Under the pieces are notes generated by a model that was given only the letters and a program-made list of their open reading frames with translations, did not search any database and was not told the DNA's origin. This document shows positions 39,998 through 54,900 of a stretch of 64,000 nucleotides of DNA, piece after piece. The translations under genes were made by a program, and so were the position numbers. The DNA comes from Pterobdella sp. o SKG-2022 (taxonomy: Eukaryota; Annelida; Clitellata; Hirudinida; Piscicolidae). Where the stretch lies: contig OZ038320.1 in the NCBI GenBank assembly GCA_964035795.1, positions 1,892,184 through 1,956,183 on the forward strand. The letters are read 5' to 3'. The first letter of the stretch is position 1, and the number at the start of each line of letters is the position of its first letter.

Positions 39998-42900
39998 GTG
40001 ACCTGTTAGTTGGAGATAGATATCTTGAAAATGGAAAAAAATTTTGAGTTATTTTTTTTTGGCGCATTCATATCATACCAATGTCATCCCTACCATCACC
40101 ATTTTAAATTCACCACCACCAGTCAAATTATCAGACTCATCTTACAAGAACAGCTTTGGCGAACCTTCTTGGCACCTAAACACTGTAGCCAATAAGGTGC
40201 AAAAATGTCATTAAAATCATTTAAAAATAAATAAAACAATAAGAAGGGTTTCTTTATCACTTTTGTTTAAAAAACGAAGTAATATGCAAAATTTTGCAGA
40301 AACTTTGGAAATAGAAAAATTTCGAGAAAAATACCTAAGTCGATTTTAATCAAACACTTTTATTAACCAAATAAAAACACAAAGCTTTTCGTAAGTTGAA
40401 CTCACATTATCATGTATAAAAAAAAACTTTGTGTTATTGTTCAGCTAATAAAAGTGTTTGATTCAAATCGTTTTTGTTAATAGGATAGTTTCGTTAAACA
40501 ACTGAATTCATCAGAACAGAAAATACATGGCTTTGAAAAAATAAAAAACAAAAGTTAAAAAATCAATTGAATGAAATACAGGTGGTGATAGTGATGTGGA
40601 AAAGCTTGCTTAGCAAACTTGTGGAGAAGCGGAAAGAGATTGTGTGCCCTGATAATCTGGTGTCCATATATAACATCATTCTATAAATAATTTCGAGTCA
40701 TGAATATCTTAATTATAATTACGTATTCAATACTTACATAGTTATTTGATATCTCAATGATCTTTCAAAAACAACCATTCATAATAATAATTTTCACCAT
40801 GAATTTTTTTCGTGGATTTTCTTATCATACGCAGGCTTTTTCTGTAACATAAATTCTTCCCCAACTAGAAAACTCTTGTCTCCTATAGCAAAATTCCAAC
40901 CCTACAAAACTAACCATTTTTTTCAGCACATCTACCAGGGAGCCAGACAGCTGGTGGAGTATATGAAGGCCGTCAATGGAAACACTTTCCGTAAGAGTGC
41001 CTTGTCGTTTCTCCTGCAAGCTGGTGGCAATGATCTTAGTCGTGGGTGCGTTTGTTTTATAGATTTATTTTCTAGCTGTTTTTTTTACATAATAAATGAT
41101 GAAGGAGTTGGTGATTTAGATTTAATTTTCAATTATTCAATTTTTATATAACAAAGTTTTTATTAGATGAAATAAATGATCAAAAATTATTTTCCATCGT
41201 GGAACACTATTTTCACAATGTTGAATGCATAATTATCACAATTTCAAGAGAAAAAGAACAAGCGCACAAACCACTGGCATTTTTTAAGAAAAAGCAAGTA
41301 AGAATTTTTTCAAACATTACCACAAATTCCCATTCAAAAGTCATTCAGAATTGAAAAGAAAACGTACAAAACTTCTATCTAAAACATTAATTCACTGACT
41401 CAGCCTTCGTACCCTCTGCATCTACCATCTGAAGACATGAAACGTCATACAAGCCCTCGAACTTCAGTCTTTGCCATTTCTGATGATGAGGTCCAACTAA
41501 TTTGTAACAAGAAGAAATCTCTTAAAAACCTTAGAGGTGTGTGTGCTTATGTGTGTGTATGTGTGAATGTTTATAATCACATCGCTGAAACCATCGCACG
41601 CACGCACAAACGCAAACAAACACTCAGGCAAACGTTTAGAAGTGTTTGAAGAGAATTCTGAAAATGAAGATGACGAAGAAGATGATGGTGGTGGCTCGAA
41701 AGATGTACGTTGTTAAAATGTGATTGATAAATTTATTAGATTTAAAACATAAAATAACGGGTTTCATAGATTTCAACGTATTTCAAGTCAAACCACTTTT
41801 TTCCAAACAAATAACATTATAAAGGTGGATAAGACAAGTCAGATTATGCTGTACCTTATCACAAAACACCCAAAAAGCTTTCACCTCACTTCACTTCATC
41901 TTGATTATTTTTCTTTACTTCACTCTACTTCACATCCACCTCACCACATCAAATTTTTTCCCCATCTCACCACTTTTTCCCTAAAAAGGTGAGTATGTCA
42001 TTCAAGGCAACAGGCCAGGCAGCTTTGAAATTCTTGAAGGCCAAAAGGAAGATCAAGGATGGCTTCAAAAGTTTGGGTAGCAAACACCAACACCACCAAA
42101 CATCCTTAAAGAGGAAGTTTAGAGAAAGTGGGGCTCTATTTGGTTTTTAATATTGTTTTGCTAATATTTGAATTTTTATGTTCTTATGCAATTAATATCA
42201 AAACCGAATAAAACACAAATTGTTAATGATTTTGAGCTGGTTTCCAGCAAGGACCTCATTCAATTTATCATTTTATGATCTCCATAACAATAATCATCAA
42301 CTGATAATTCAAAATAACTTTCCCCCATCAAAGCAAGCATAGCTGACCAGATCCAAGGAGACACAGAGCATACTTCCAGAACAAATATTTCTGACATTCA
42401 ACAGAGAATCATCAATCTGTCTGTGCTCAAATCTGGTCTTTCGAGGTTGATTGTTTGCAATGGGTTAAATTTGCTTGTTTCAATGATAATTCACCAAAAA
42501 ATAACAGTTTTAAAATTTTTTTTATTTTTGCAATTATTTTATTAGTTTTTGAACTTAAAACACCTCTTATACTTCATAAAAATCTTCATATAAGTAAACT
42601 ATATTATATAAAAACAAATTTCCACCAACTCTTCCTCTCACCACACCACTCTCCCAAACAACTCATTGGACCTCACAGGTTCAGTATGCTGTTGGAACTT
42701 TCAAACCCTGGTGTCCTTCCTGACTCTTGCCTCATAGCTGCTCTCCTTGATCTGGTCTGTTTGAGTGGGTTATGCGTATTGTTCTATTATCATCATCATC
42801 ATTATCACCTCCATCATTCCCCTCATCATCATCGCCATCTTCACCACCACCACCACCATTTTTATCATCATCATCATCACCACCCTCGTAGGAAGCCCCA

Positions 42901-45900
42901 GTGATAGGAAGAGCAGCCTTGTTATTGGAGTGTTGTCACTTTGTCAATAAGTGTAACCACGGCAACTGGCCCAGTTGGATGAAATACAACATGATTGGTT
43001 GTCACTTTTTTTGGCTTATTATTCATTAGTTTATTATTTTATTTTTATATAATTTTTTTTAATTTTTTATTTTATTGGTTCAATTTTACTTTTAAAAAAG
43101 TGAGTATTCACGAAAAACCCTATTTAACATCACCATTAAATAAACATTCATAAACAATACTACTCATCAACAAAGGAGTATATGGCAGGGATGGACAGTC
43201 AGTGGCCAATAGGAACATTGCATTAAGGAGGACAGCTGGCAAGCTTTTCCACCAGTGGGCAGAGGTAGGTTGTGTTGATCTAAAGTTGTTGAAGCTTTCA
43301 ATATTAGTGTTATCAGTTCAAATACTCAGATTGAAAAAAAACTTGTTTTAGTGAGGTTGATCTCATCAAAATTTTTTATTTTTGTTGGCTGCCGAAGAAT
43401 TCTAATGAAAATTACAAAACAAGTGATTAAAAAACTTAATTTTGTGAAAACATAAACTGTTGAAAGCGTTTGATTGCAATTAACTTTAAAGGCTGATAAC
43501 TTCATCCTATTTGTAAAACTCCCCATAAGAAGAAGCACGTTTTTAGCTTATTAACACAACCCTCAACTCACTACACTCTCCTAACCCTTATAGTGTCTAG
43601 GCAACCGCCTGTCTGAGATAATGATAAATGAGAATCCAGATGTGTGTTCTGTTATAATATCTAATGAGCAACATGTTTCCATGGAAGAAGATTTTCTCGT
43701 CGATGGTGAAAAGAATTTTTATTCAAAAATCCGATTGTTTTAAAGCCTAACTCTTCTACCCAGCATCAAACAACCAGCACCTTTTCTCTACCAACATTCC
43801 CATCAGAAACAGTGAATTCATCCGGAAGTGATTGTCCTCATGCCCTGAAGATGTTAGCATGTCAGTTGTTATACGAGATCACGGCGTTCTTGAGGGAAAC
43901 ATACAAAAACCTGCCTAAGAGGAGGCCCTCTAAGACTGACCGGTGGGAGGATTGTGTTCAATTTAATTGGGCATTTGTTTGTTTGTATGTGTTTAATAGT
44001 ATGTGTGCTAGTATGTATAATTGAGTGTGTCTGTTATTATTGGCTCTGTATAAGAGAACATTATGATTATTAAGCAAAAAACCAGCAATTATTAACAAAA
44101 AACTGTTTCGCAAAAACTCATTCACACGACAAAAAAAATTAATATGCAAAATTAACAAATTTTTTCTTCATATACAAACTTTCCTCTCCCAAACCTTACA
44201 GCAGGTCAAGCTCCAAGGATCCAGATCGGAGATGGAGCAGTATCATGAGTGAGGTTTCCCATGAAGATAAAGCAACGATGTTAGGGGTTTAGGCTTGGTT
44301 TCTTGAGTTTTTTTCTGTTTTTATAAAATTTATTAACAAAGTTTTGGTAACGGTTTTTTGTTTTTAATCGAAAAAAAGGTGTTTTTTTCAAAGTTTTAAT
44401 TATTTCAAAAATTTGGAAAGTGTTTTGTCTCAAATTCTCATGTTAGAACAATTTTTTGAACCTATTGAGTATTTTCAGATCGGCCAGGCCTGAAGCTGCT
44501 AGTCAAAATCACAACTTAGGTACCTGCTGATGATTATTTGGGGTTAAAAATAAAAATAAAAAATAAAATTTTTGAATATCTGAATAATAATAATAATAAT
44601 AATACAATAGTACTTCAAAATGTTTATTAATTATTGAAAAAATCTTTTTGAAAGCTTCATAGTATCATTTCCAAATTATAAGAAAACTGAATTTAAGCTT
44701 TATCGACGTATAAAAACAAAATACTCATTGCATAAATGTTCAACACAGACAGGAAGATAAGTTTTACCCTGTCGCACCAGAGGTCGGACTCTGTGCATGA
44801 GAGTGTGATCCAGCAAGCTTCCAGTGGGGTTTTTACACTTTTTTCCATCTCACGTTTATCCATTTCACCAACACTCATTCATTAGTTTGCAACATATACA
44901 TACTCATTAAAGCAGTTGAAGTTTGGGAAAATCCCACCTTGATTTGATATAGATTTAGTTTTATTACAAAGTTCAAAATTATATAAAAAGTTTACTGACC
45001 ATCCAACTGATCTTCAGACCGCAGATCCCGTTTGCTGAGAGCAAGAAGAGGTTCAGAACAAGTGAACACCTTCAAACATAACCGCAGCTTCAAACTCATC
45101 AGAAATGCTGATGCGAGTGAGTGAAGTTGAGTGAGATGTGGTTATGTTGAATTCATGAGAGAGGGTTGAAAGTGTATTCTAGTATGTGTATTGATGTGTT
45201 GTTGGATAAAAAAGTGTTTGATTTGAACTGAATTCGTTCTAGTTTAAATTAGCTTTTTTTTATTTGACTGCCGCTATCTGTTTCTAATACCAACTGAAAT
45301 TCGAACCAGAATAAATAAAATAACCTCAAAAAACAAATAGTTTTGAAAAATATCATCTTAATGATAATGATAAAATCAGATAATTGTTTTCACAAACACA
45401 CATCCAACAAATCACAAAGCATCTTTAAGGAAAGGCAGCACAAAAAGCAGGAAAATCAGCACTCAGAGCTTGCACTCAGCTACTTCTGCTGAAGAAGCTA
45501 TTGGTTCCCCATTTGCCATTTTTGAAGAAGAGGAGGAAGAAGATGAAGAAGATGATAACAAGGTTGAGTCTAAGAACTCCTTGTACAGAGCCTCCCATGA
45601 CCCCATTGGACGTCAAAGCAGTATGAGCACCAACAGTCAATATGGAACTGATGAGAGCTTTTATGAGAGGTACATGCCCTGGATCAAGGTGAGGATGGAG
45701 TTTGTAGGAGAAGGGGGTGTTTGTTTGGGTGTTTGAGTTGAGTAAAATTTTTTAATCGTGAAATTTTAACCAAATTCCTTGAAATTTAATTGAAAATAGA
45801 AATTGATGGATTTGAACTAAACTTTTGTTGAACTTCCCATGAAACATGAAACTTTGACTACTTGATCTACCTTAATTTTTACAGGTAGTTGTACAACTAG

Positions 45901-48900
45901 CAAACAAGTCAAACTTCGTATGTGAGCATCAAGTGTGCCATCCTAACTGTTATGAAAGGCAGCGGAAGAGCTGTTTGAAGCTTGTTCAATCTCTTAAAAA
46001 AGTCTATTCAGCATCCCTAATACCACCAGTTTCTTCATCTGATGGTAATATTTCTCACCAAGCACCCAAGTTGGCTTCTAATTCTTTTTCAGAGAAAGCC
46101 AAAAACAAGGTTGTTTGAGAATTTGAAGATTATTTGGCATTTGAGAACATTTCGACAAAGTTAATATGTAGTTAAGATTTTTTTTTTATACTAGAAACCA
46201 TTTCAATTCGGTAATAAAGATGTGCGTTTGAAAATAAATTTTAATTGCTAATGATAAAACACACAGGCATCCAAAGACGGAGGCAATGATCCCAACAAAA
46301 TTAAAGCCTTCACCTCTAACTATAAGAATTCTCAAAAAACTGCTGAAGACAAAGATTCGATTCTTAACTATTTGGAAAAACATGTCTGTAGCTCATGACT
46401 TTAAACTTCTATCTGAATAATATCAATAGGAAAAACGTTTTCATTAAAATCAATCAATACTTGAAATTAATTAGTTTAAAAAATATATGTAATAATTGAA
46501 AATACCTAAGCATAATTTCACAAATACATCTTAGTTTTAACCACCCAACCCCAAAAAATCTTTCACCACAGGTTGCCAATCTGACACACAGCCCTCTAGC
46601 AGTGGTGGCCAAATCAACTCCAATCCTCAAAGATGAGATTTTCATCGATATTATGCCTGTGGCTTGGGAACTCATCCTTGAAAGTGACCAGGAATTATCG
46701 GCCGCTGCGGGTAGGAGAGTTTAGTTTGTGTTTTAATTTTATATATTTATTAATGAATGAATTCATTAGCCCTAATTAAATTTATAACCTCCTATAAATC
46801 TCTCTGCACAGCGGCAGTTTTCTTGATCTCTTCGATCCAGGTGCCGGAACAGATGAGATGTTTGCTGGCCTCTCAATTCCACCACAACCAGGTTTCTGTT
46901 AGAACTGCCGCTATCACCAGGTTTGACGTCAAAGGATTCACAGTAAAAATTATAATGATTTTTAAGAAATCAATTTTTTGGTATTCATTTTTGGGTATTA
47001 TAATTTTATTTTTTATGTTCCAGGTTTGGGGTTTTGTGGAACTCTCGTTTCCAAGTCTGGCCCAGGATGGAAACAGGGGCTCAAAACCATTTCAAGGTTG
47101 CTCAAGCTTTCAAACTGAAATAATTGAATTCTAAAATTTCAATTTGCTTGTTTTTCATACCTCATCATTCAAGCTACTTTCATGCACAGACATTAGCAAT
47201 GTTACAACTTCATCTTTCGCAGCTTCCCCCTCCAAACATTGACTTTGTGGTTCCATCACCCACAATAGGACTCTCAGCTCTCCCCGTTGTCGACCCTCCC
47301 TGGACCCCACATTTCAGATCCAAACTAGAGGATGTGGCTATTGAGCAGAAGGATATGGTAGTGGAAATATATGTAGTATAAAAAGCTGTGAAAAATTTTT
47401 GTTTTTGATGTTAGTTTTTCTACAAAATTTTGTCTTTATTCTGTCAAATTTAAAGGATAAGATATACTGACTACGGTTTTAAAAGTTAATGTATATATCA
47501 GTTAGCAAAATTAGTATTAAAATTATAATGATACTAAATATAAAGCACTTGTTCTCTCAGAACTCGGTGGTAACAGCAACGACAACTCGAAGGAAACAGC
47601 AACAGAAAATGATGAAGAAAGCCATGATTGCCAAAGAAGACAAACGGAAACATGCCAGAGAACGGTTGATTTTGGTTCTTTCTAAGTTGTTCAAAGTTTT
47701 GGTTTGTACTCAAACATGCAGCTTTAAAAAGTTTATAAAAAGTATGTTTTTGTTATAGTTATAATTCCAATGAAGAATATGACCATACCTATGTAAACTT
47801 TGAAGTAAGTTTAAGACCTCTAATTTAAATACCATCAAATAACCCACTACCAATTCCTCAAACCTATTGAACCTACAACAAAGGTGCTGGATGACTTCAG
47901 TTCCTGTATGTCAAGCGGCCTCCGTGGAACCGCTGTTGTCTCTGGAAGACCATGAAGATGGTGATTGGTGGATGGTGCAGGAATTAATGGATTAATAAAT
48001 GAAAAATTTATATTGGACAAATAAATCTCAATTTATTAAATATGAAAGATAAATATATATAAAAATAGAAATACTAAAAACTAATTAGTTAAAAACAATT
48101 AATATAACTCTAGCGATCCCAGAAGAGCTCTCGTTAGCAGTGGCGGCCAGGAGGATGTCGGTGGCAGCGGTGAACAGGGCCTCAAACATCAAGAATCTGT
48201 CAGCCAGGCACGGGTCCATCTTCTACAGCAGACCTACCATGTCCAATAGTTGGTGCTTGTCTTGGTGTGGAGAATTTTAGCTTAGAAATTTTTGAATCTA
48301 TAAAATTTTTTTAAAACAAACTTATTTAAAAAATCATGCTTATCAAAGTTTTAATTTTGTGGTTTAGAATTTATTTTGACATTGAATTTGGTGAGAGTGA
48401 AGCAAATTCCATTATATACATTTAATCAAAACAAAATTTTTTTGGCAGAAACCATTACTTAACACTATTTCTTCTATATAACCATTTTCAAATCCCCAAG
48501 ATGACGATGAGAGGCTGGAGAATGCAGGATTTGAGCTCCAAGTTGTCCAACCGTTTTTCCCTTCCACAATTTGTCAATCAGCCGTCAATCTCATCTACCT
48601 TCTGTCAGACCTCGAAGTTAACAAAGATGGCATATCAGGTTGGTTTGAGTTGGTTGAAAATTTATGGATTAAAATAGTTTTTATACCTATTATTCTAACT
48701 TAACTAATATTTTTTACCTATTCTTTAATGATTTAATATATAAAAATCAGAATTTATCAGCAATAATCAGCCCAATTCTGAATGAAACAAATATAAAAAC
48801 CTCACATAACACGCAGTGAGTGAAATAACAGAAAAGACCATTTGGAGATGCTTGGTGGAAGATCCCAGTTTGTTTCTGAGAACTTTTCTAGAGAAACTAA

Positions 48901-51900
48901 CAGTCAAAACGGCTTACAGAGAACTTATATGGCTGATCAGGAGAATGCTAGGCCATTTGAAGATCATCCCTTTGCAAACCGCCCACTGCATCTTCAACTA
49001 TCTAGTGATCATTATTACTGTGTTTTATGATTATTTGTTAATTTTTAATTAAATTTTGAAAAAAAAATCATAGTTTTGATAGAAAAGGGACTATCATCAA
49101 AACAATTTTTCAAGTTTTTTTAACAGTTTTTCAAATCTTCTCAAAAACAGACTTGTTGGAAAAAAATTGAAATATTTATAATTAAAATAGAAAAAAATTA
49201 TTTGTACAAAGTTAAGTAAATTACTCAACTATCTCCAACCGACTCAACCCAGCTAGGATATGTAATGTTCTATGAGAGACTGCCCAGTGAGCAGAGCATC
49301 GAGTGTGTGACTGAAGCCATGTCTCTCATATGGCAGGTGATTGTGGTTAATGTGTAGAGCTAATAAATATTTATATTGAGATTTTTTCAATGAGATGAGC
49401 TAAGCAGTTTCAAAATGAAGTTAAATTGAATGTAGGATGACCTTCTTCAGCTTATAATTATTAAGTCTATATTGAAAATTCAGTATATATTTTTTCGAAT
49501 CCCTTTTCCACATATAGGTAAACTAAACTAATACCAAAAGCTTGATTCTAATAATCTTACTAACTGTTTACACTAACAAAAGGCTTATTTTAGAACTCAC
49601 CAAACCGCAACAGATAGCACCCTTCGTGAGCAACATCTTCTTCAAAGATCTCAAACAGACTCTACGCAAGGAACAGTGTGATGTGAGCTTCTAAATTAGG
49701 CGTTATATTAATTGATTTTATCCTATGTAACATTGTATTGAAGCTTTTTAAAAATTATATTAATAATAAGGTTATGTTGATATGTTTATTTTCTTGAAAA
49801 TCTCTTATGAAATTTTTCATAAAATTAACTTATGATATATACATGGAACTAATATTTTTTGTTGATTTGAAGTTATTCAGTAATTTCTAACCAATCACAA
49901 GGGCACTTTGTTAGTGGCCACAAACGCCCCGAGTGCCAAGAAGCTCATTATCCACGGACCTGATTTATCATCCATTCCTTCACAATACATCATACAAGAG
50001 GTTTAGAATAATTTTTATCTAATAGAATTATGAAAATTTATATAATAGACGATTGAACATGTATATGTACAAAGTACATTCATGAATATGTATATATACA
50101 AAATAAATTCATAAATATTCATATGAAATAAATATGTAACTGCATAACAATTAGATTTCTTTTAACAAAGAAGTAGATAAAATTACATATAGACACAAAA
50201 AACCACATACAACAACAAAAATCCTCATACAACATCACAAAACTGACTACAACAATACAAAACTGACTACAACAATACAAAACCACATACAACAATACAA
50301 AACAGGCTACAACATCACAAAACAGGATACCCAGTTTGAACACTTGTTGCAAGAGAGTCTAGAGTTTTTCAACGTCCCACCTGAGTTTTGGAATGAATAT
50401 TTCCTTGTTGACACTAAGACTAGTAATTATTTGTATTTTAGTTGATAGTATTTGCTACATTCTTAGTTTTGTTTTTGATATCATTTTTTGAAATATTTTT
50501 ATTTTTTGACGTTTATTATGTGGGAAAAAATTTTTTTTTTAGTTTTATCATTTTATTCTCAGATTTAAAATTTCAGTATTTTATCTACAATACAAGTTCT
50601 TTATGGTTCAATTTAGTAATTCTCCATCTACATTAACAGTGAAACTTGCTCTGCATCACCAAATTCCAAACAAACTTTTGAATTCTACAGGAGGTATCCA
50701 CAGCTCGAGCAGGTACGTACGGGACCACTACCCCTTCAAGAGAAATGTCTACCCTCAGCTGTCCCTGGTCCAACTCGACCCAGACAGAGCTTCTGCTTGC
50801 CTCCAGAAACAAGTTTCTACTTTTGCCTTTTATCAATTATTTCCTTACTTTTTGATATATTGTTGGATAGTATATAACTCAACTACAAACCAACCACAGG
50901 CTTTCATGCTGAAGTATTTAGAGGTGGGAAAGGTGCTCTTTTCTCTGTCGATTCTCAACAGTTCTAAAGGGGCCCATGTAGGTGGCATTTGGTTTTTGAA
51001 AAAATTTAGTGCTACACCTTTTTATAAAATTTTTGTGACTTATATCGGAATTTTCAAATATTTCATAGTCACTATAGCAAACACCGTCCCATCTCCAAAC
51101 ACCGTCCCACCTTCAAACAACATCACGCCGCACATTACAACCAGCAGCACTAAACTTCTAACTAATCTCTAAAACCACACTACATCAAATTTTAAAATCA
51201 ATTCTTGAAAACTACTAAGTCATGACAAAGTGACACTACACCGCTTCTAAAAAAACATTCCACTTCACTATTTTCTTATCCCTTCACATACCCTTCGAAA
51301 TCCCACTTTACCACACCATCTCTAAGACCCCCCCAAACCACCTCTGAACCCCTATTTACCACACCCCCTCTAGTATCAAAACCACGTAGACTACTTACAC
51401 GATGAACTGTTGAGACTTCCATCATTCCCTAGAAAAGCTCTTGAGACAGAGTTCTCTTTTTACCACAGTGATACAGGACAGGTGGGTGGTAATTAATTAA
51501 TAATCAAACAAGTAAAAACTTAAAAAAATGAGTAAATATTGAAATTAATTATACCTGGATAGAAAATTAATGAGAAATATTGAATAATTAAACTGAAAGT
51601 TTAACACCAAACCTGCAGGACATCATGGCTATCGATGTCCTTCATAAACTCTCGTGGATCAGAGTTGAGTTCCTGCTTGTTTTTTTTTATTTGAAAATAA
51701 ACAATTGGTTTTCAAAATATTACTTTTTTATATGAAAAAGGAAAAAATTCCAACATAAAAGACCCTAAAAAAAATCTAATCTCCCCAACCCCACTTACCC
51801 ACCAACCTCTCCAGTTAACAGATAACCTTTTGAATGGAATGTGTAACTTATCCCCTCATGAATCAGACCTTCCTATCTTCCTCAACGTCTTTAACGGCAT

Positions 51901-54900
51901 CTTTATCATCCACAACTCATCCACCATTCCTCTCAGATGCATCTCCGCTGCCTACATCAACGTCACTCGCCATTTTAAACACGTCTTCGCTTCCTCCGGG
52001 TTTGTATTTCGTGTTTTCGTTTTTTTTATCAAGTTTTTTGGTCCATAATTTCATTTATATTTTCATTTTTTTCTCACAAAAAATGCTTAGAATTACAAAT
52101 TTTAAAAATGTCCACACTGAAACAAATAGCATCAAAAAGGAGCAAAACTGAAACATTGAAATAATAAAAAACTCTCCCACAGCTTTTCTTACATTCTTCC
52201 CACCATTTTGTCAGTCTACGTGGCCAAACAGCATAACCACGTGGTGTGCAACGTCATCAACTTCCTGTGCAAGTGCTTCTACGTCATGCACCGCAATGTG
52301 TTCGTGCTGCAGGTGCTTGGGTGGGGGCTTGCAGTTTTGATGGATTTGTATTGTGACTATATTTTTTTGTATTGTTTCGAATTGTTTGTATTATGTTTTT
52401 TCTATTTTTTGGTATATCAATTTCGTTCTAATACATATTCTTTTTTAATATTTCATTTATTTTACCTGTTATTGAAACTGGCAAATAAATTTATTTCAAC
52501 CAACTCTATAGTTTTTAGTCCATTTTGCTTAAACCCAAATCAATCTTTTTGCTTAAATGTTTTATTTTTTTACATGAAATGAATTTCAACTTCCTTTATT
52601 GGTCAACATCCATACTTGCACACCAACATGACATTCCAACAGTTGCTAGCCTCTATGGCAATCCTGCTCGAAGAAACAGATGCTAAAGGAGGGTGCAAGG
52701 TTTGGAAAGTATTAGAAGTATTAGAAATAAAGTCTAAAGCTATAGTAGAGAAAGGGAATTTCGTGTTTTCTTTCATAACATACAGAAAAACGTCAAAAAT
52801 AGATTTGCTTTTAAAAATCTTGAAAATAAATTTAACCAAATAAACTGAATAAAACGACAAATCAAATCACAATCAACAAAAACTTAAATCTTCATTATTA
52901 ATGTTCATATATTCATCCTAACTTCCATTTTTCATTCTTCTCATTCCCTCCAGGACCAGGTGTCAGGAATATTATTCCAACTGTTAACCTGCCTGGGTAG
53001 GGAGGTTGATGACTCACTAGTGCTACTTCAACTGCTGCACCATCGACAACCTCTACACGCTTTTGTTCGTTTTGAAGTTGATGTTGTTGTTGATGATGTT
53101 ATGAATGCGTTTTCTGTTGATGTTATTGTTGATTTTGTTGATGTTGTTGTTTTTTAATATTTTTAACATGTGATCTTATTAGTTTTTTCTGTTGATTTAT
53201 CGTATATCTACCAATCTTTTTTAGTCCACCATCCATTCGTTCATCTATCTATCTAACCACCCACCTACAAACCCTTCTTATACCCATCCGCCCATGATTC
53301 GCAGGACTTCTGTCACAAGGAAGAAGGAAACAACATGAATCTTTTCGAATGGTTGAATTTGTGTTGCACAGTGGTACTCTACAACCCAGATTGCTCTAGA
53401 TCGCACCAAATGCTAGTATGTTTTTTTTACTTGGTTTTTATCAGATTGGCTTCTATAGCTCAGTGGTTGAGCATTAGACTAATTATCTAAAGTTACCGGG
53501 TTCGATCCCGCGTGGGCCAACAATTACAATCATCATACTGTTCTACAGTGTGTTTTCGCTAGATTACATTTGTAGCAGTGCGCCTTAGTTGCTTGCTTTG
53601 GCGCTTGATAAATAAATTATTTATTTTATTTTTTTTTATTTTTATAAGTATAAGCATACAATTACACCTCTCCCCCTCACACAAACACACACAGACGCAC
53701 GCACACACACCCGCACACACATACACAAACAGACCATACTGGAATCCATCCTCCCCCATTACCTCAACCACGTGGAAGTGGACTTGAATTTTGTGTGCAA
53801 ACTGTCGGTGCTCATAAACACTCTTGTGGGTGTGTGTGACCATGGCAGCAGGTGGTTTTATAACTTAATTTTGATTTTCGTGACTGTTTTAATAGTTCAA
53901 GGTTGTTTCAAATAATTCCTAATTGTAGATCAGAAAAAATTAAATTTTTTTTTATAAAAAACATTCCAGTATCTACTTCATTTTAACTTCATCCCTTTTT
54001 ATGTATTTTCTATTTCACATTTTCAAGACACATTTACAAACCCGTGATTTCACCTTGCAACATCCAATACCTAAGACTTCATTCTCATTTTAATCCTCAT
54101 TTTATCGATTAATTTACAGAAGTTTCACGAAATCGCACCTGGACCCTACCAACAAGATGGTGTCCAACAAGGAAGAGGTGCATGAATTTAGGTAGTTTAT
54201 CAGTGTTGTTTATAAACAATTTTTGAGTATTCAATTTTGTCGATTTAGTTTTCTAAACAGTTTAGGCATTTCAGCTTATCGATGTGGTTTTTGAAGAAAA
54301 ATATCGAACTAATGGAATTAATAGAAGTGGTCTACCTATCTTAATTTGGAGTTCCTTTATAACTTTTTGATGAAATACTCAATTTTCTATATAAAAAATT
54401 TCAGATTTCAAAAAAGATTATACTCCTATAAATGAACATTTTTAATATATATAAAAAAAAAACATATACACAATACATAACCACACACAAGTACACATCC
54501 ACAAAATGTACACCAACACTTTCACGCAGTAGGCTGGTGTCAACAGACAACACAACAAACAACAAAAAACACGTGATCTCACCCCGCAACAACATTCTTT
54601 TGATTGTCTGCCACTACTACAAACATTGCTATAAATGGTCTGTACTACTATGTGGTTTGTATGTTGTTGGGTAACCTTATGTTGTAGATGTTCCATGGAA
54701 GTTTGTAGTTTTTTTCTTTTCCAGTTTGTAAAGGGGTTCTTAATCTCAAAATAAATTATAATGAATTCAAATTTGATTCTTCAAAAATGAAATAATTTGT
54801 AAAAATAACTTGCACATGCCTCATGGTTGGCCCTCAAGCTATAACATCAAACAACCAAACACTCTTGTCACTTTTTTTTACATGTGAATGATCATTAAAT

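Noticed and set aside
42765..42950. Ile/Thr-rich frame before UNC80 exon 15
   Set aside because: Comes from a CAT/CAC repeat in the intron and from exon 15 in the wrong frame.
53448..53519. Functional tRNA-Ile gene
   Set aside because: Anticodon and D arms are good, but the acceptor and T stems have several mismatches, and a SINE-type body and tail follow.
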